A stretch of 64,000 nt of DNA, taken from NCBI RefSeq assembly GCF_038443705.2, contig NZ_CP151767.2, positions 3,959,501-4,023,500 on the forward strand, given 5' to 3'. This document shows positions 48,323-57,623 of this stretch, piece by piece. A model generated the notes under the pieces. It was not told the origin of the DNA. It searched no databases and saw only the letters and a program-made list of their open reading frames with translations. Made by a program: the position numbers and the translations under genes. The stretch is from Yoonia sp. SS1-5. GTDB lineage: Bacteria; Pseudomonadota; Alphaproteobacteria; Rhodobacterales; Rhodobacteraceae. Each line of letters opens with the position of its first letter. The first letter of the stretch is position 1.

Positions 48323-49111
48323 ATGTCCAACGAAATGTCCCCGATTGACAAAGCCAAGTTTGTGGCCGCCAAGCAGGCCACGGAATATGTGACATCGGGG
48401 ATGAAGGTGGGGCTTGGCACCGGGTCCACCGCCGCGTGGCTTGTACAGTGCCTGGGCGAAATGGTCCGTGAAGAGGGGCTGCGCATCAAGGGCGTTCCCA
48501 CCTCAACCCGCACCGCCAAACTGGCGCGCGAGGTCGGGATTGAGGTCATCACACTGGACGAGGCGAAATGGCTTGATCTGACCATTGACGGCACGGACGA
48601 ATATGATGCGAACCTGCAGCTGATCAAAGGCGGCGGTGGCGCCCATCTGCAGGAAAAGGTTGTGGCGACCGCCAGCGACCGGATGATCGTGATTGCGGAT
48701 GCATCCAAAAAGGTCGAAACACTTGGGGCGTTCCCGCTGCCGGTCGAGGTGATCCCGTTCGGGATGCAGACCACCAAGGCCCTGATCGAGGAAACACTGG
48801 CGGGCATGGATGTGCTGGGCCAGGAGGTGACACAACGCCAGGCTGGTGACGATCCGTTTGTCACCGATGAGGGGAATTTCATCCTTGATCTGCACCTCAA
48901 GCGTATCGGCGCCCCCCAGACATTAAGCCTTGCACTGAACCAGATCCCCGGCGTGGTCGAAAACGGGCTGTTTCTGGATATCTGCGACACCGTGATTGTG
49001 GGCCATGGTGACGGGCGGGTCACTGTCCGCGACCTGTCCGATGACGGGGGTGCCGAGATCCACTTTAACGTGCTGGACGACACGAATATCTTTGCCGATC
49101 TCAATGACTGA
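48323..49111 (+). CDS. rpiA: Ribose-5-phosphate isomerase A
   Basis: 262 residues from ATG 48323. Interconverts ribose-5-phosphate and ribulose-5-phosphate in the pentose phosphate pathway. Conserved blocks: VGLGTGSTAAW (phosphate loop), LTIDGTDEYDANLQLIKGGGGAHLQEK (catalytic Asp and Lys region) and the GVVENGLFLDICD segment. An upstream in-frame ATG (48041) lies inside the sdaA leader and is not used. gor begins 12 bp downstream. Confidence 0.95.
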   Translation: MSNEMSPIDKAKFVAAKQATEYVTSGMKVGLGTGSTAAWLVQCLGEMVREEGLRIKGVPTSTRTAKLAREVGIEVITLDEAKWLDLTIDGTDEYDANLQLIKGGGGAHLQEKVVATASDRMIVIADASKKVETLGAFPLPVEVIPFGMQTTKALIEETLAGMDVLGQEVTQRQAGDDPFVTDEGNFILDLHLKRIGAPQTLSLALNQIPGVVENGLFLDICDTVIVGHGDGRVTVRDLSDDGGAEIHFNVLDDTNIFADLND

Positions 49112-49123
49112 TGGAGCTGAATA

Positions 49124-50479
49124 ATGGCCTTTGACTACGACCTGTTTGTGATTGGCGGCGGCTCTGGCGGGGTGCGTGCGGCACGGGTGGCGGCTGCGAC
49201 GGGCGCCAAGGTTGGTCTTGCCGAGGAATTCCGCATGGGCGGAACCTGCGTGATCCGCGGTTGCGTACCAAAGAAACTGATGGTCTTTGCATCCGGCTTT
49301 TCCGAGATGTTCGCGGATGCGGGCGCCTATGGGTGGGATCTGACACCCGGCCCGTTTGACTGGGGCAAATTCCGCCCCAAACTGCATGCCGAACTGGACC
49401 GGCTGGAGGGGATCTATCGCAAATTGCTGGGTAATTCGGACGTGACGATTTTTGATGCCCGCGCCGCGCTGAAGGATCCGCATACGGTCACTTTGTCCAC
49501 GGGTGAGGAGATCACCGCCAAGCATATTCTGGTGGCCACAGGTGGCCGGCCAGTGGTGCCGGACCTGCCCGGGGCAGAGCATGCGATTACCTCGAACGAA
49601 GTGTTCCTGCTCGATGATATGCCAAAATCCATCCTGATTGTCGGCGGCGGATATATCGCATCCGAATTTGCGGGGATCATGAACGGGCTTGGGGTCAAAA
49701 CGACCCAGTATTACCGCAGCGAACAGATATTGCGCGGTTTCGACAATGAGGCCCGCGGGATCGTTGCCGACGGCATGCGCGAGAAAGGCGTGGATCTGCA
49801 GGTCAATACCAATGTTGTGTCGATGGAAAAGCGCGACGATGGCATTCTGGTCAAGGATACACATGGGCGCGACCTGCTTTTTGACCAGGTCATGTTCGCC
49901 ACCGGGCGGCGCCCGAACACCGATGATATGGGGTTGGAAACCGCTGGCGTCCTGCTTGGGCGCGGTGGCGAGGTTGTCGTGGATGAATACAGCCAGACGG
50001 GGGTCCCCTCGATCTACGCGATTGGGGATGTGACCAACCGGGTGCAGCTGACGCCTGTTGCAATCCGCGAGGGCATGGCCTTTGTCGAGACCGTTTTCAA
50101 AGGGAACCCGACCCCGGTTGATCACGCGTTGATCCCGTCGGCCATTTTCACACAGCCCGAAATGGGGACGGTTGGCCTGTCCGAGGAAGCGGCAAGCGCG
50201 CAGGAACCGGTCGAGGTCTATGCCACTACATTCAAACCCATGAACCACGCCTTTGCCGGTCGCGAGGACCGCGTGTTGATGAAACTGATCATCAGCAAGC
50301 AAAGCCGCAAGGTATTGGGTTGTCATATCGTCGCGGACCACGCGGGCGAGATGATCCAGATGGCCGGAATCGCGATCAAGATGGGGGCAACAAAAGAGGA
50401 TTTCGACCGAACGGTTGCAGTTCACCCCACGATGGCAGAAGAATTGGTGACGATGAAGGAACCGGTTCGGACAACTTGA
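49124..50479 (+). CDS. gor: Glutathione-disulfide reductase
   Basis: 451 residues. NADPH-dependent flavoenzyme that keeps glutathione reduced. The FAD loop GGGSGG is at 11-16, the redox pair is Cys42 and Cys47 in GGTCVIRGCVPKK, the NADPH Rossmann loop is VGGGYIASEFAGI, and the C-terminal HPTMAEELVTM contains the catalytic His. Paralogues of this family (trypanothione or mercuric reductases) lack this full pattern. It runs co-directionally behind rpiA. Confidence 0.93.
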   Translation: MAFDYDLFVIGGGSGGVRAARVAAATGAKVGLAEEFRMGGTCVIRGCVPKKLMVFASGFSEMFADAGAYGWDLTPGPFDWGKFRPKLHAELDRLEGIYRKLLGNSDVTIFDARAALKDPHTVTLSTGEEITAKHILVATGGRPVVPDLPGAEHAITSNEVFLLDDMPKSILIVGGGYIASEFAGIMNGLGVKTTQYYRSEQILRGFDNEARGIVADGMREKGVDLQVNTNVVSMEKRDDGILVKDTHGRDLLFDQVMFATGRRPNTDDMGLETAGVLLGRGGEVVVDEYSQTGVPSIYAIGDVTNRVQLTPVAIREGMAFVETVFKGNPTPVDHALIPSAIFTQPEMGTVGLSEEAASAQEPVEVYATTFKPMNHAFAGREDRVLMKLIISKQSRKVLGCHIVADHAGEMIQMAGIAIKMGATKEDFDRTVAVHPTMAEELVTMKEPVRTT

Positions 50480-50559
50480 TTTCGCCCGAAGACACCACAC
50501 ATGGCATGACAACGGCCCGGTGACGTTAGGGCGATGCATAAGGGAAGCGTAGACATACG

Positions 50560-51711
50560 ATGGCAGGAAATAATGGGGGCCCTTGGGGCGGCGGCGGCAA
50601 CAATGGATCAGGTGACGACGACAATCGTCCCAATGGCGGGCGCAAACCCGGCGCCGAGGGGCCTGGCATTCCCGAAATTGATGATCTGGTGAACAAAGGC
50701 CGCGAGCAGCTGCGCGTTCTGATGGGCGGCGGCGGTGGCGGCAATAACAAGGGAACCGGCGGTGGCGGCGGTGGGCCGCAACTGACACGCGGTACGATTG
50801 GGTTGGGTCTGCTTGGTGCTGCGGCGCTTTGGCTCTTTGCCTCATTCTACACCGTGAAACCCGAAGAACAGTCGGTCGAATTGCTACTGGGGCGCTATCT
50901 GCAAACCGGCGGTCCGGGCCTGAACTTTGCCCCCTGGCCGATTGTCAGCCGCGAGGTCATCGCGGTGACCTCGGAACGCAACATTGACATCGGCACCAGC
51001 CGGGCTGGCATGGATGCGGGCCTGATGCTGACCGGCGACGAAAATATCGTGGATATTGATTTCCAGGTGGTCTGGAACATCACCGACCCGCAGCAATATC
51101 TGTTCAACCTGGCCAATCCGCCACAAACAATCGAGGCCGTCGCGGAATCAGCGATGCGCGAGATTATTGCCCAATCGGAATTGGCGCCGATCCTGAACCG
51201 GGATCGTGGGGCCATTGCCGATAACCTCAGCACATTGATCCAGACCACGCTCGACAGCTATGACAGCGGCGTCAACATCATCCGTGTGAACTTTGACAAG
51301 GCCGATCCGCCGGATCCGGTCATCGACAGCTTCCGCCTTGTGCAGGATGCTGAACAGGAACGCGACCGGGTACAGAACGTGGCTGACGCCTATGCCAACC
51401 GGGTTGTCGCCGAGGCACGTGGTAATGCGGCCCAAATTCTTGAAGAAGCCGAAGCGTATCGCGCACAGGTCGTCAACCAGGCCGAGGGTGAGGCAAGCCG
51501 CTTTTCAGCCGTTCTCGCAGAATACCGGAACGCGCCCGAGGTGACCCGCAAACGCCTGTATCTGGAAACGATGGAAAAAGTATTGGGCGGGGTCGAAATC
51601 ATTCTGCTGGACGAAGGTGACGGCAGCGGCCAAGGGGTTGTCCCTTACCTTCCGCTGAACGATCTGCGCCGTAATTCACCCGCAGCACCAGCTGCCGGAG
51701 GGTCAAACTAA
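50560..51711 (+). CDS. hflK: Membrane protease regulator HflK
   Basis: 383 residues. The N-terminal region up to about 80 is Gly/Asn/Asp-rich (GGNNGSGDDDNR, GGGGGNNKGTGGGGGG). One membrane segment follows (about 88-107), then the prohibitin/SPFH domain with GRYLQTGGPGLNFAPWP and YSAR-like helices. HflK and HflC form a large cage around FtsH and influence its proteolysis. The stop overlaps the hflC start (TAATG). Confidence 0.95.
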   Translation: MAGNNGGPWGGGGNNGSGDDDNRPNGGRKPGAEGPGIPEIDDLVNKGREQLRVLMGGGGGGNNKGTGGGGGGPQLTRGTIGLGLLGAAALWLFASFYTVKPEEQSVELLLGRYLQTGGPGLNFAPWPIVSREVIAVTSERNIDIGTSRAGMDAGLMLTGDENIVDIDFQVVWNITDPQQYLFNLANPPQTIEAVAESAMREIIAQSELAPILNRDRGAIADNLSTLIQTTLDSYDSGVNIIRVNFDKADPPDPVIDSFRLVQDAEQERDRVQNVADAYANRVVAEARGNAAQILEEAEAYRAQVVNQAEGEASRFSAVLAEYRNAPEVTRKRLYLETMEKVLGGVEIILLDEGDGSGQGVVPYLPLNDLRRNSPAAPAAGGSN

Positions 51712-52592
51712 TGAAAAAGAGTATGTTTCTTTTGCCCATCCTGATCGTTCTGGTCGTGGGCGCGATATCGTCGGTCTTCATCGTTGATGAACGCCAAAAG
51801 GCGCTGGTGCTGCAATTCGGCCAGATCAAACAGGTCAAGGAGACGCCCGGCGTCGGGTTCAAACTGCCGCTGATCCAGGAAGTGGTGCGCTATGACGACC
51901 GGATCCTCAGCCGTGATCTGGAACCGCTGGAGGTCACACCATCTGATGACCGTCGTCTGGTTGTTGATGCCTTTGCGCGCTACCGTATTGCCGATGTCGA
52001 ACAGTTCCGCCGCGCCGTTGGTGCGGGCGGGGAAGAGGCGGCAGCCCGTCGTCTGGATTCGATCCTGCGCGCAGAAACGCGCGAGGTGCTGGGTTCTGTG
52101 ACATCAAACGACATCCTGTCGGTTGACCGGGCGGCGCTGATGCTGCGTATCCGCAACTCTGCGATTGCCGAAGCGCAGGCGCTGGGCCTGCAGGTGATCG
52201 ACGTTCGTTTGAAGCGCACAGACCTGCCGACCGAAAACCTCAACGCCACGTATGAGCGGATGAAAGCGGAACGCGACCGCGAAGCCGCCGACGAAAAGGC
52301 ACGCGGTGAAGAAGCCGCGCAGCGGATCAGGGCCGGTGCAGACCGGACAGTGATCGAGCTTGTCTCGGACGCAGAGCGTCAAAGTCAGATCATTCAGGGT
52401 GAAGCTGATGCGCGCCGCAACGCGATTTTCGCGCAGGCATTTGGGTCGGACCCGGAATTCTTTGAATTCTACCGGTCAATGACAGCTTACGAGCGGTCCT
52501 TGCGTCCGGGCAATTCGACCATGGTGCTGTCGCCTGACAACGAGTTCTTTAACTATCTGAAATCGGATTCGGGCGCTGCCGCAGACCAGTAA
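51711..52592 (+). CDS. hflC: Membrane protease regulator HflC
   Basis: 293 residues. A single N-terminal membrane segment (about 4-21) and the SPFH domain (FIVDERQKALVLQFGQIKQV; ETPGVGFKLPLIQEV) match HflC. The long charged helix (about 175-225) is the coiled part that interlocks with HflK. Translationally coupled to hflK. A hairpin terminator follows. Confidence 0.95.
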   Translation: MKKSMFLLPILIVLVVGAISSVFIVDERQKALVLQFGQIKQVKETPGVGFKLPLIQEVVRYDDRILSRDLEPLEVTPSDDRRLVVDAFARYRIADVEQFRRAVGAGGEEAAARRLDSILRAETREVLGSVTSNDILSVDRAALMLRIRNSAIAEAQALGLQVIDVRLKRTDLPTENLNATYERMKAERDREAADEKARGEEAAQRIRAGADRTVIELVSDAERQSQIIQGEADARRNAIFAQAFGSDPEFFEFYRSMTAYERSLRPGNSTMVLSPDNEFFNYLKSDSGAAADQ

Positions 52593-52618
52593 AGCGCGGC
52601 GCTCCTGACGAATTTTGG

Positions 52619-52646
52619 GGGGCTGGCCATGTGGCTGGCCCCTTTT
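52619..52646 (+). terminator. Intrinsic terminator after hflC
   Basis: A stem of about 11 bp with two G-U pairs, GGGGCTGGCCA/TGGCTGGCCCC, and a TTTT tail. It lies 27 bases past hflC and just before the convergent Popeye-like gene. Confidence 0.7.
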
Positions 52647-52648
52647 CG

Positions 52649-53329
52649 TTATTGACCGACCCACCGCGTATCTGGTGCGACGGCCAGGGCGACCTTGCGG
52701 GCCAGATCGCGGGATATGACCGCCTCGACCGCCAGTTTGAAGCGCGGGGACCGTTTGCACCGTCTGGCAAGGTCATAGCGTCGCCAGACCAGCACCTCTA
52801 ACCCCGCAGGCAGTCTGGTTGTTGCCGCACTTGGCCCGTCGGTCAGAAAAGCAACCTCGCCCGCAAATGTGGGACCGGGGACGTCAAACGCGGCTGTCCC
52901 CTTTTGGACGGCGAACGTGCCACCGATGATGAAATAAAGGTGATCAGGCCGCTGCCCTTGGGTTGTTGCGACAATGTCGGCGCGCAGGATCTGGCGCTTT
53001 GCGGATGTGACGAGATTGCGAAAATCGCCGGGGGGGAGATCGTCGAATAACGGGTATAGATCGGCATGCGCTTTCGGGATCGCCCAGCGTGCATGTTTTG
53101 CATAAAGCCCCACCAGCCCGATCAAGATCGTCAGAACTGTCAGGCTTGAGATCAGTATCGCGCCCCAAAGCGGGGCGTCGGCAACCGTGTAATAATAAGC
53201 GATGTAGAAACATGTACCCGCCAGCAGGGTCAGCCGCAGATAGACCTGGTTGATCAGAAGATAGCCGCAAATCTGCAAGGACCCTGCCATGGTGATCAGC
53301 AGGGAAGAGGTCGTAAGGTCGGTCAGCAT
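52649..53329 (-). CDS. Membrane-anchored cNMP-binding protein, Popeye-like
   Basis: 226 residues. Three membrane segments fill the first about 80 residues, followed by a cyclic-nucleotide-binding fold. The phosphate-binding cassette is seen as FAGEVAFLTDGPSAATT, and QGQRPDHLYFIIGGTFAV matches earlier strands. The three-helix-plus-cNMP layout is that of Popeye-domain proteins, best known in animals but present in bacteria. It sits between hflC and the degP-like gene, in the opposite direction. Ligand and role unknown. Confidence 0.72.
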   Translation of the reverse strand: MLTDLTTSSLLITMAGSLQICGYLLINQVYLRLTLLAGTCFYIAYYYTVADAPLWGAILISSLTVLTILIGLVGLYAKHARWAIPKAHADLYPLFDDLPPGDFRNLVTSAKRQILRADIVATTQGQRPDHLYFIIGGTFAVQKGTAAFDVPGPTFAGEVAFLTDGPSAATTRLPAGLEVLVWRRYDLARRCKRSPRFKLAVEAVISRDLARKVALAVAPDTRWVGQ

Positions 53330-53553
53330 TGGGTGGTCTCAACAGGTAACTGGGTGATGGATCAACAGATCGCGTGCTACTTGACGCGCGAATTGGCCAT
53401 GTGGCAACTGCTCATTTTGGATAGCACGACAAATCACATCCGGTTGATCATTTGCGACGCATGTTTGTGTTGCACATTCGCCGCCCTACATAGATCATCA
53501 GATATCAATCATGCCCCGCAGGTTTCGGGGCCGGATCAACCGAAAAAGGAGAT

Positions 53554-55035
53554 ATGCCCGTGAAATCGAAGGCAATCGCAATCCAAAAAGACCAGGGGCA
53601 GGCCCGGCGCCTGCTGACTGCGTTGTTTGGCGCCATGGCGCTTGCATTGGCCCTTGTTCTCGCGCAGGCGACCGCGTCGGATGCCCAGACACGTCCGACC
53701 ACATTCGCCGATCTCGCAGAACAGGTCAGCCCATCTGTCGTGAATATCACGACAAGTACCGTTGTTGCAGGCCGCACCGGGCCGCAAGGCATCGTGCCCG
53801 AAGGGTCCCCGTTTGAGGATTTCTTCAACGATCTTGATCGCGGTCCCGGTGACGGCGCGCGCAGGTCATCCGCGCTGGGATCCGGTTTTGTGATCTCTGC
53901 GGATGGTTTTATCGTCACAAATAACCACGTGATTGAAGGGGCCGATGAAATCCTGATCGAGTTCTTCTCGGGCGAGGAACTTCCGGCCGAGCTGGTCGGA
54001 ACCGATCCAAACACGGATATCGCTGTTCTGAAAGTTGACGCGACCGATCTGCCCTTTGTTGAATTTGGTGACAGTAACGGGCCAGGTTCGCGGGTTGGCG
54101 ATTGGGTGATGGCGATGGGGAACCCGCTGGGTCAGGGTTTCTCAGTCTCTGCCGGTATCGTATCGGCGCGCAATCGCGCGTTGTCGGGGACTTACGATGA
54201 CTACATCCAGACTGATGCTGCGATCAACCGCGGGAACTCTGGCGGCCCGCTGTTCAACATGGATGGCGAGGTCATCGGCGTGAACACCGCGATCCTGTCG
54301 CCCAATGGCGGGTCTATCGGGATCGGCTTTGCGATGTCGTCGGCTGTTGTGACCAATGTGGTCGATCAGTTGAAGGAATTCGGCGAAACCCGCCGGGGTT
54401 GGCTGGGTGTGCGCATCCAGGATGTGACGCCTGATATGGTTGATGCCATCGAGGGGCTGGACCTGGCCCGTGGTGCCTTGGTCACTGATGTACCTGCTGG
54501 TCCTGCGGAAGATGCAGGCATGCTGTCAGGCGATGTGATCCTGAACTTTGACGGCGTTGAAATCGAGGATACAAGGGAGCTTGTTCGCATCGTAGGCAAC
54601 TCGCCCGTCGGCAAGGAAGTCCCTGTCGAGGTTCTGCGCGATGGCACGATGGAGCCGCTGACAGTTGTCCTGGGTCGTCGCGAGACATCCGAAGCCGTGG
54701 CATTCCCTGCATCAAGTGATGAGCCGGAAAATCCGCAAGAGGCTGATTTGCTGGGCCTGACCCTGTCGGAGATCACGCCAGAGCTTAGCGAACAGTACAG
54801 TCTGAACCTTGACGAAGGTCTGGTGATCACCGGGATCAACCCGGATTCGGAAGCCGCCTCAAAAGGTCTGCTGGAAGGTGACGTGATCACCGAAGCCGGC
54901 CAGCAGTCGGTCGCATCCATCGCTGATCTGGAAGAGCGGATCACAGCCGCAACCGAAGGTGGGCGCAAGTCCATCCTGCTTTTGGTGCGTCGCGGTGGCG
55001 ACCCGCGGTTTGTGGCGCTGGTGCTGGAAGAATAA
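53554..55035 (+). CDS. Do-like periplasmic serine protease (DegP/DegQ family)
   Basis: 493 residues. An extended N-terminal signal/anchor (about 20-45) leads to the trypsin-like domain with the catalytic triad His125 (TNNHVIEG), Asp155 (NTDIAVLKVD) and Ser229 (RGNSGGPLFN). Two PDZ domains follow (about 275-370 and 400-490; GWLGVRIQDVTPDMVD and LLGLTLSEITPELSE). It degrades or holds misfolded periplasmic proteins. AAGGAG is seven bases upstream of the ATG. Near hflKC, it fits a quality-control neighbourhood. DegP and DegQ cannot be told apart here. Confidence 0.93.
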   Translation: MPVKSKAIAIQKDQGQARRLLTALFGAMALALALVLAQATASDAQTRPTTFADLAEQVSPSVVNITTSTVVAGRTGPQGIVPEGSPFEDFFNDLDRGPGDGARRSSALGSGFVISADGFIVTNNHVIEGADEILIEFFSGEELPAELVGTDPNTDIAVLKVDATDLPFVEFGDSNGPGSRVGDWVMAMGNPLGQGFSVSAGIVSARNRALSGTYDDYIQTDAAINRGNSGGPLFNMDGEVIGVNTAILSPNGGSIGIGFAMSSAVVTNVVDQLKEFGETRRGWLGVRIQDVTPDMVDAIEGLDLARGALVTDVPAGPAEDAGMLSGDVILNFDGVEIEDTRELVRIVGNSPVGKEVPVEVLRDGTMEPLTVVLGRRETSEAVAFPASSDEPENPQEADLLGLTLSEITPELSEQYSLNLDEGLVITGINPDSEAASKGLLEGDVITEAGQQSVASIADLEERITAATEGGRKSILLLVRRGGDPRFVALVLEE

Positions 55036-55062
55036 GCGCATCACCGGCCATCAACATTTTCA

Positions 55063-55096
55063 GGGGCGGTCCGACAAGCGGGCCGCCCTTTTTTCA
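55063..55096 (+). terminator. Intrinsic terminator after the degP-like gene
   Basis: Stem GGGCGGTCC/GGGCCGCCC (one G-U), short loop and TTTTTT. It ends the protease transcript just before the convergent GFA-family gene. Confidence 0.85.
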
Positions 55097-55477
55097 TGTC
55101 TGGTTCTGCGGCAACCCATCCGCGATATCGTAATAGTCCCCCTTTTCGGCGACATAGATATGCATCGAGAGTTTGGTCTGGGTGGGGGTGTCAAATGCGC
55201 CCATGGCGACCGCTGTCCAGTCCTGAAAAACCGGATCCCAGAACAAGGTTGAACCGCAGGTCCCACAAAAGCCGCGCCGGACTTTGGGGGATGACTGATA
55301 CCATTTCACCTGTTCTTGTCCTGCGGTGATGTCCAGCGCAGTCCTTGGGATATCAACGGACGCCTCGTAATGCCCTGAATGCTTGCGGCAGGCCACGCAG
55401 TGGCAGGCACTGGGGGCGGGCAGGTCACCTGTGACGGTGAACTGCACCACACCGCAGAGGCAACTGCCCTTATGCAT
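55094..55477 (-). CDS. GFA-family zinc protein (glutathione-dependent formaldehyde-activating-like)
   Basis: 127 residues from ATG 55477. Zinc cysteines appear as GSCLCG (5-10 region), CHCVACRKHSG and FCGTCGSTLFW, the full set of the GFA/Mis18-like fold. The family was named for a proposed S-hydroxymethylglutathione synthase; the real substrate is usually unknown. It overlaps the end of the TRAP permease gene by eight bases, so the two probably share a transcript. Confidence 0.88.
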   Translation of the reverse strand: MHKGSCLCGVVQFTVTGDLPAPSACHCVACRKHSGHYEASVDIPRTALDITAGQEQVKWYQSSPKVRRGFCGTCGSTLFWDPVFQDWTAVAMGAFDTPTQTKLSMHIYVAEKGDYYDIADGLPQNQT

Positions 55478-57569
55478 GCGACGCCTCGGCCTTGGGCATC
55501 TGCCGGATATTCCAGACCAGCAAGGCCACAATCACCACCACCGCCGCTGCGTGAACAAGCAGGGTCGTGGGCCAGATACAGGCGGCACCTGCGATCCCCA
55601 ATATGATGCGTGTGACAATGCCAATGGGCTGTTCCATACAGCCTTGCAATGCACCGGCAAGCGCGTAGATCCCCACCACCCCGAACAGGAAAATCCCGAT
55701 CATCACCGGCCAGTCGCCCGCAAGAAACGGGGTATAGGCCATCATTAATGGGACGATATAAAGTCCCTTGGCCAATTTCCAGCTGGCAAAACCCGTGGCC
55801 ATTGCGGGGGCTTTGGCGATGGCTGCGGCAGTAAAGGCAGCCAAGGCAACCGGCGGGGTGACATTACTGTCCTGGCTCAGCCAGAAGATAATCATATGCG
55901 CCGAAAGCACGGCTGCCACGGTGACGTCGGTGGGCACGACAAGGTCACGCAACGGTGCGGCCACTTCCAGGGGCAGTGCCTTGATGATGGCACCCGCCTC
56001 TTCAAGGCTTAGCGGGCCTGCAAGCACCGCAGGGTCGGGCACGCCAAACATCAGGATCGCGTCGCCCGCATCCCCCAACGTGCCGGCGGCAAGGGCCTCT
56101 ATGACAAACCTGTCGGCAATCATGCCTGCAAGGGCAGGGGCCGACAGGGTCGCCAGAACGATATAGGCCGCTGTCACAGGCAACCCCATGCCTAGCACAA
56201 GGCTCGCCAGTGCAATCAGGACAATTGCGATCAGCAGATTGCCCCCGGCCCATTCTGCGATCATCAGGCTGAACGTGTTCCCGATCCCGGCGGTGGCGAT
56301 CACATTCACCACCAGACCAACCGCGCAGAGCAATACGGCCGTCATGATCATGCCCTTCGTACCCATGACCATGGCCTCGAATACGGCGCGTGGGGTCATC
56401 GGGTTGCTCGTCAGCCAGCTGGACGCAATCACCGCGATGATCCCGAAGACGGCTGCATAGGCAGGGGTGAACCCCGCCACCAGCATGCCGATCAGCCCCC
56501 CGATGGGGATGACAAAGCTTGCGCCGCCTTTGACGAAAGCGGACTTCAACGTCTCGCCATCGCTTTCCATCGGCGGCAGGCCGAGGCGACGGGCCTCGAT
56601 CCGGACAAAGAACGTGACCGACAGAAAATAAAGCAGGGCGGGCAGGGCCGCGACAGCGACGATGCGCTCGTAGGGGATCTGGGTAAAGCTGGCCATCACA
56701 AATGCCCCAGCCCCCATGATCGGCGGCATTAGCTGACCACCGGTGGACGAGGCTGCTTCGACCCCGCCTGCGAATTTCGGCGGGAACCCGGCCCGCTTCA
56801 TCAGCGGAATGGTGATAACGCCGGTTGATGCGGTGTTCGCCACGGCCGAGCCCGAGATGGTGCCGGTCAATCCAGACGCGATGACAGCGACGATGCCAGG
56901 GCCACCAACCATACGACCCGCCACGGCGCGGGCCAGATTGATCACAAAGTCACCCGCACCCGACCGCAAAAGGAAGGCGCCGAAAATGATGAACAGAAAG
57001 ACATATGTCGAGGATATACGCGCAATGGTACCGAACATCGCATCATCGCCATAGATCGACCGGAATGCGATGGATTCCCAGCTGAGCCCCGGAAACGAAA
57101 ACACACCGCTGATCAGCTTGCCCCAGAACCCGACATAGCTCAGCGCGATGATGATCAGCAGCGGAATGACCCAGCCGGTCAAGCGTCGTGTCAATTCAAT
57201 CGCGCCAATGATGCAGATCGCTGCGGCCACCCAGTCAAGGGTATTGAACTTCACACCCCGATCATAGATGCCCTGCTCGGCAAATGGCATGTAGATCGCT
57301 GCGAGCGCGACGATCACGCCAAATGTAAGGTCAAAGGCCAGTAGCGGGCCGCTGCGGGTCTTGCCCTTGATCAGCGGATGCAGGACGGCCGCAAGAAAGG
57401 CGAAGCCTGCAAAATGGTAGGCATTGCGCTGAAATTCCGACAGGATCGGGTCGAAGGCGACATAGATATGGCCAACCGCGATCACGAAACATAACAGCGT
57501 CAGCGCCAGATTTGGCAGGCCGGTCGGTTCACGTAAGGTTGGTCCGTCAACGGACTTTTCGTTTGCCAT
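55470..57569 (-). CDS. TRAP transporter fused permease, TAXI type
   Basis: 699 residues from ATG 57569, with GGGGGGT ahead of it. The N-terminal about 170 residues are a DctQ-like membrane part; the rest is a long DctM-like permease of about a dozen segments with GAFLLRSGAGDFVINLARAVAGRMVGGPG and AFVMASFTQIPYERI-type loops. The fusion of both membrane units in one chain is typical of TAXI-TRAP systems, which import solutes using a sodium or proton gradient. It pairs with the binding protein upstream. Confidence 0.92.
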   Translation of the reverse strand: MANEKSVDGPTLREPTGLPNLALTLLCFVIAVGHIYVAFDPILSEFQRNAYHFAGFAFLAAVLHPLIKGKTRSGPLLAFDLTFGVIVALAAIYMPFAEQGIYDRGVKFNTLDWVAAAICIIGAIELTRRLTGWVIPLLIIIALSYVGFWGKLISGVFSFPGLSWESIAFRSIYGDDAMFGTIARISSTYVFLFIIFGAFLLRSGAGDFVINLARAVAGRMVGGPGIVAVIASGLTGTISGSAVANTASTGVITIPLMKRAGFPPKFAGGVEAASSTGGQLMPPIMGAGAFVMASFTQIPYERIVAVAALPALLYFLSVTFFVRIEARRLGLPPMESDGETLKSAFVKGGASFVIPIGGLIGMLVAGFTPAYAAVFGIIAVIASSWLTSNPMTPRAVFEAMVMGTKGMIMTAVLLCAVGLVVNVIATAGIGNTFSLMIAEWAGGNLLIAIVLIALASLVLGMGLPVTAAYIVLATLSAPALAGMIADRFVIEALAAGTLGDAGDAILMFGVPDPAVLAGPLSLEEAGAIIKALPLEVAAPLRDLVVPTDVTVAAVLSAHMIIFWLSQDSNVTPPVALAAFTAAAIAKAPAMATGFASWKLAKGLYIVPLMMAYTPFLAGDWPVMIGIFLFGVVGIYALAGALQGCMEQPIGIVTRIILGIAGAACIWPTTLLVHAAAVVVIVALLVWNIRQMPKAEASHA

Positions 57570-57588
57570 ATCACCCCCCAAATTTGTG

Positions 57589-57617
57589 ATCTGGCCCGCT
57601 TCAGGAACGGGCCAGAT
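57589..57617 (-). promoter_or_regulatory. Intercistronic hairpin between TAXI binding protein and permease
   Basis: A perfect 10-bp stem ATCTGGCCCG/CGGGCCAGAT with a nine-base loop lies in the 54-bp gap, seven bases after the binding-protein stop. There is no U-run. Such hairpins often protect or partly terminate the upstream message, so the binding protein is made in excess over the permease. Confidence 0.6.
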
Positions 57618-57623
57618 GATCAT

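Noticed and set aside
48923-50845. Minus-strand open frame of 640 codons opposite gor and neighbours
   Set aside because: Antisense of rpiA, gor and hflK with no recognisable domain.
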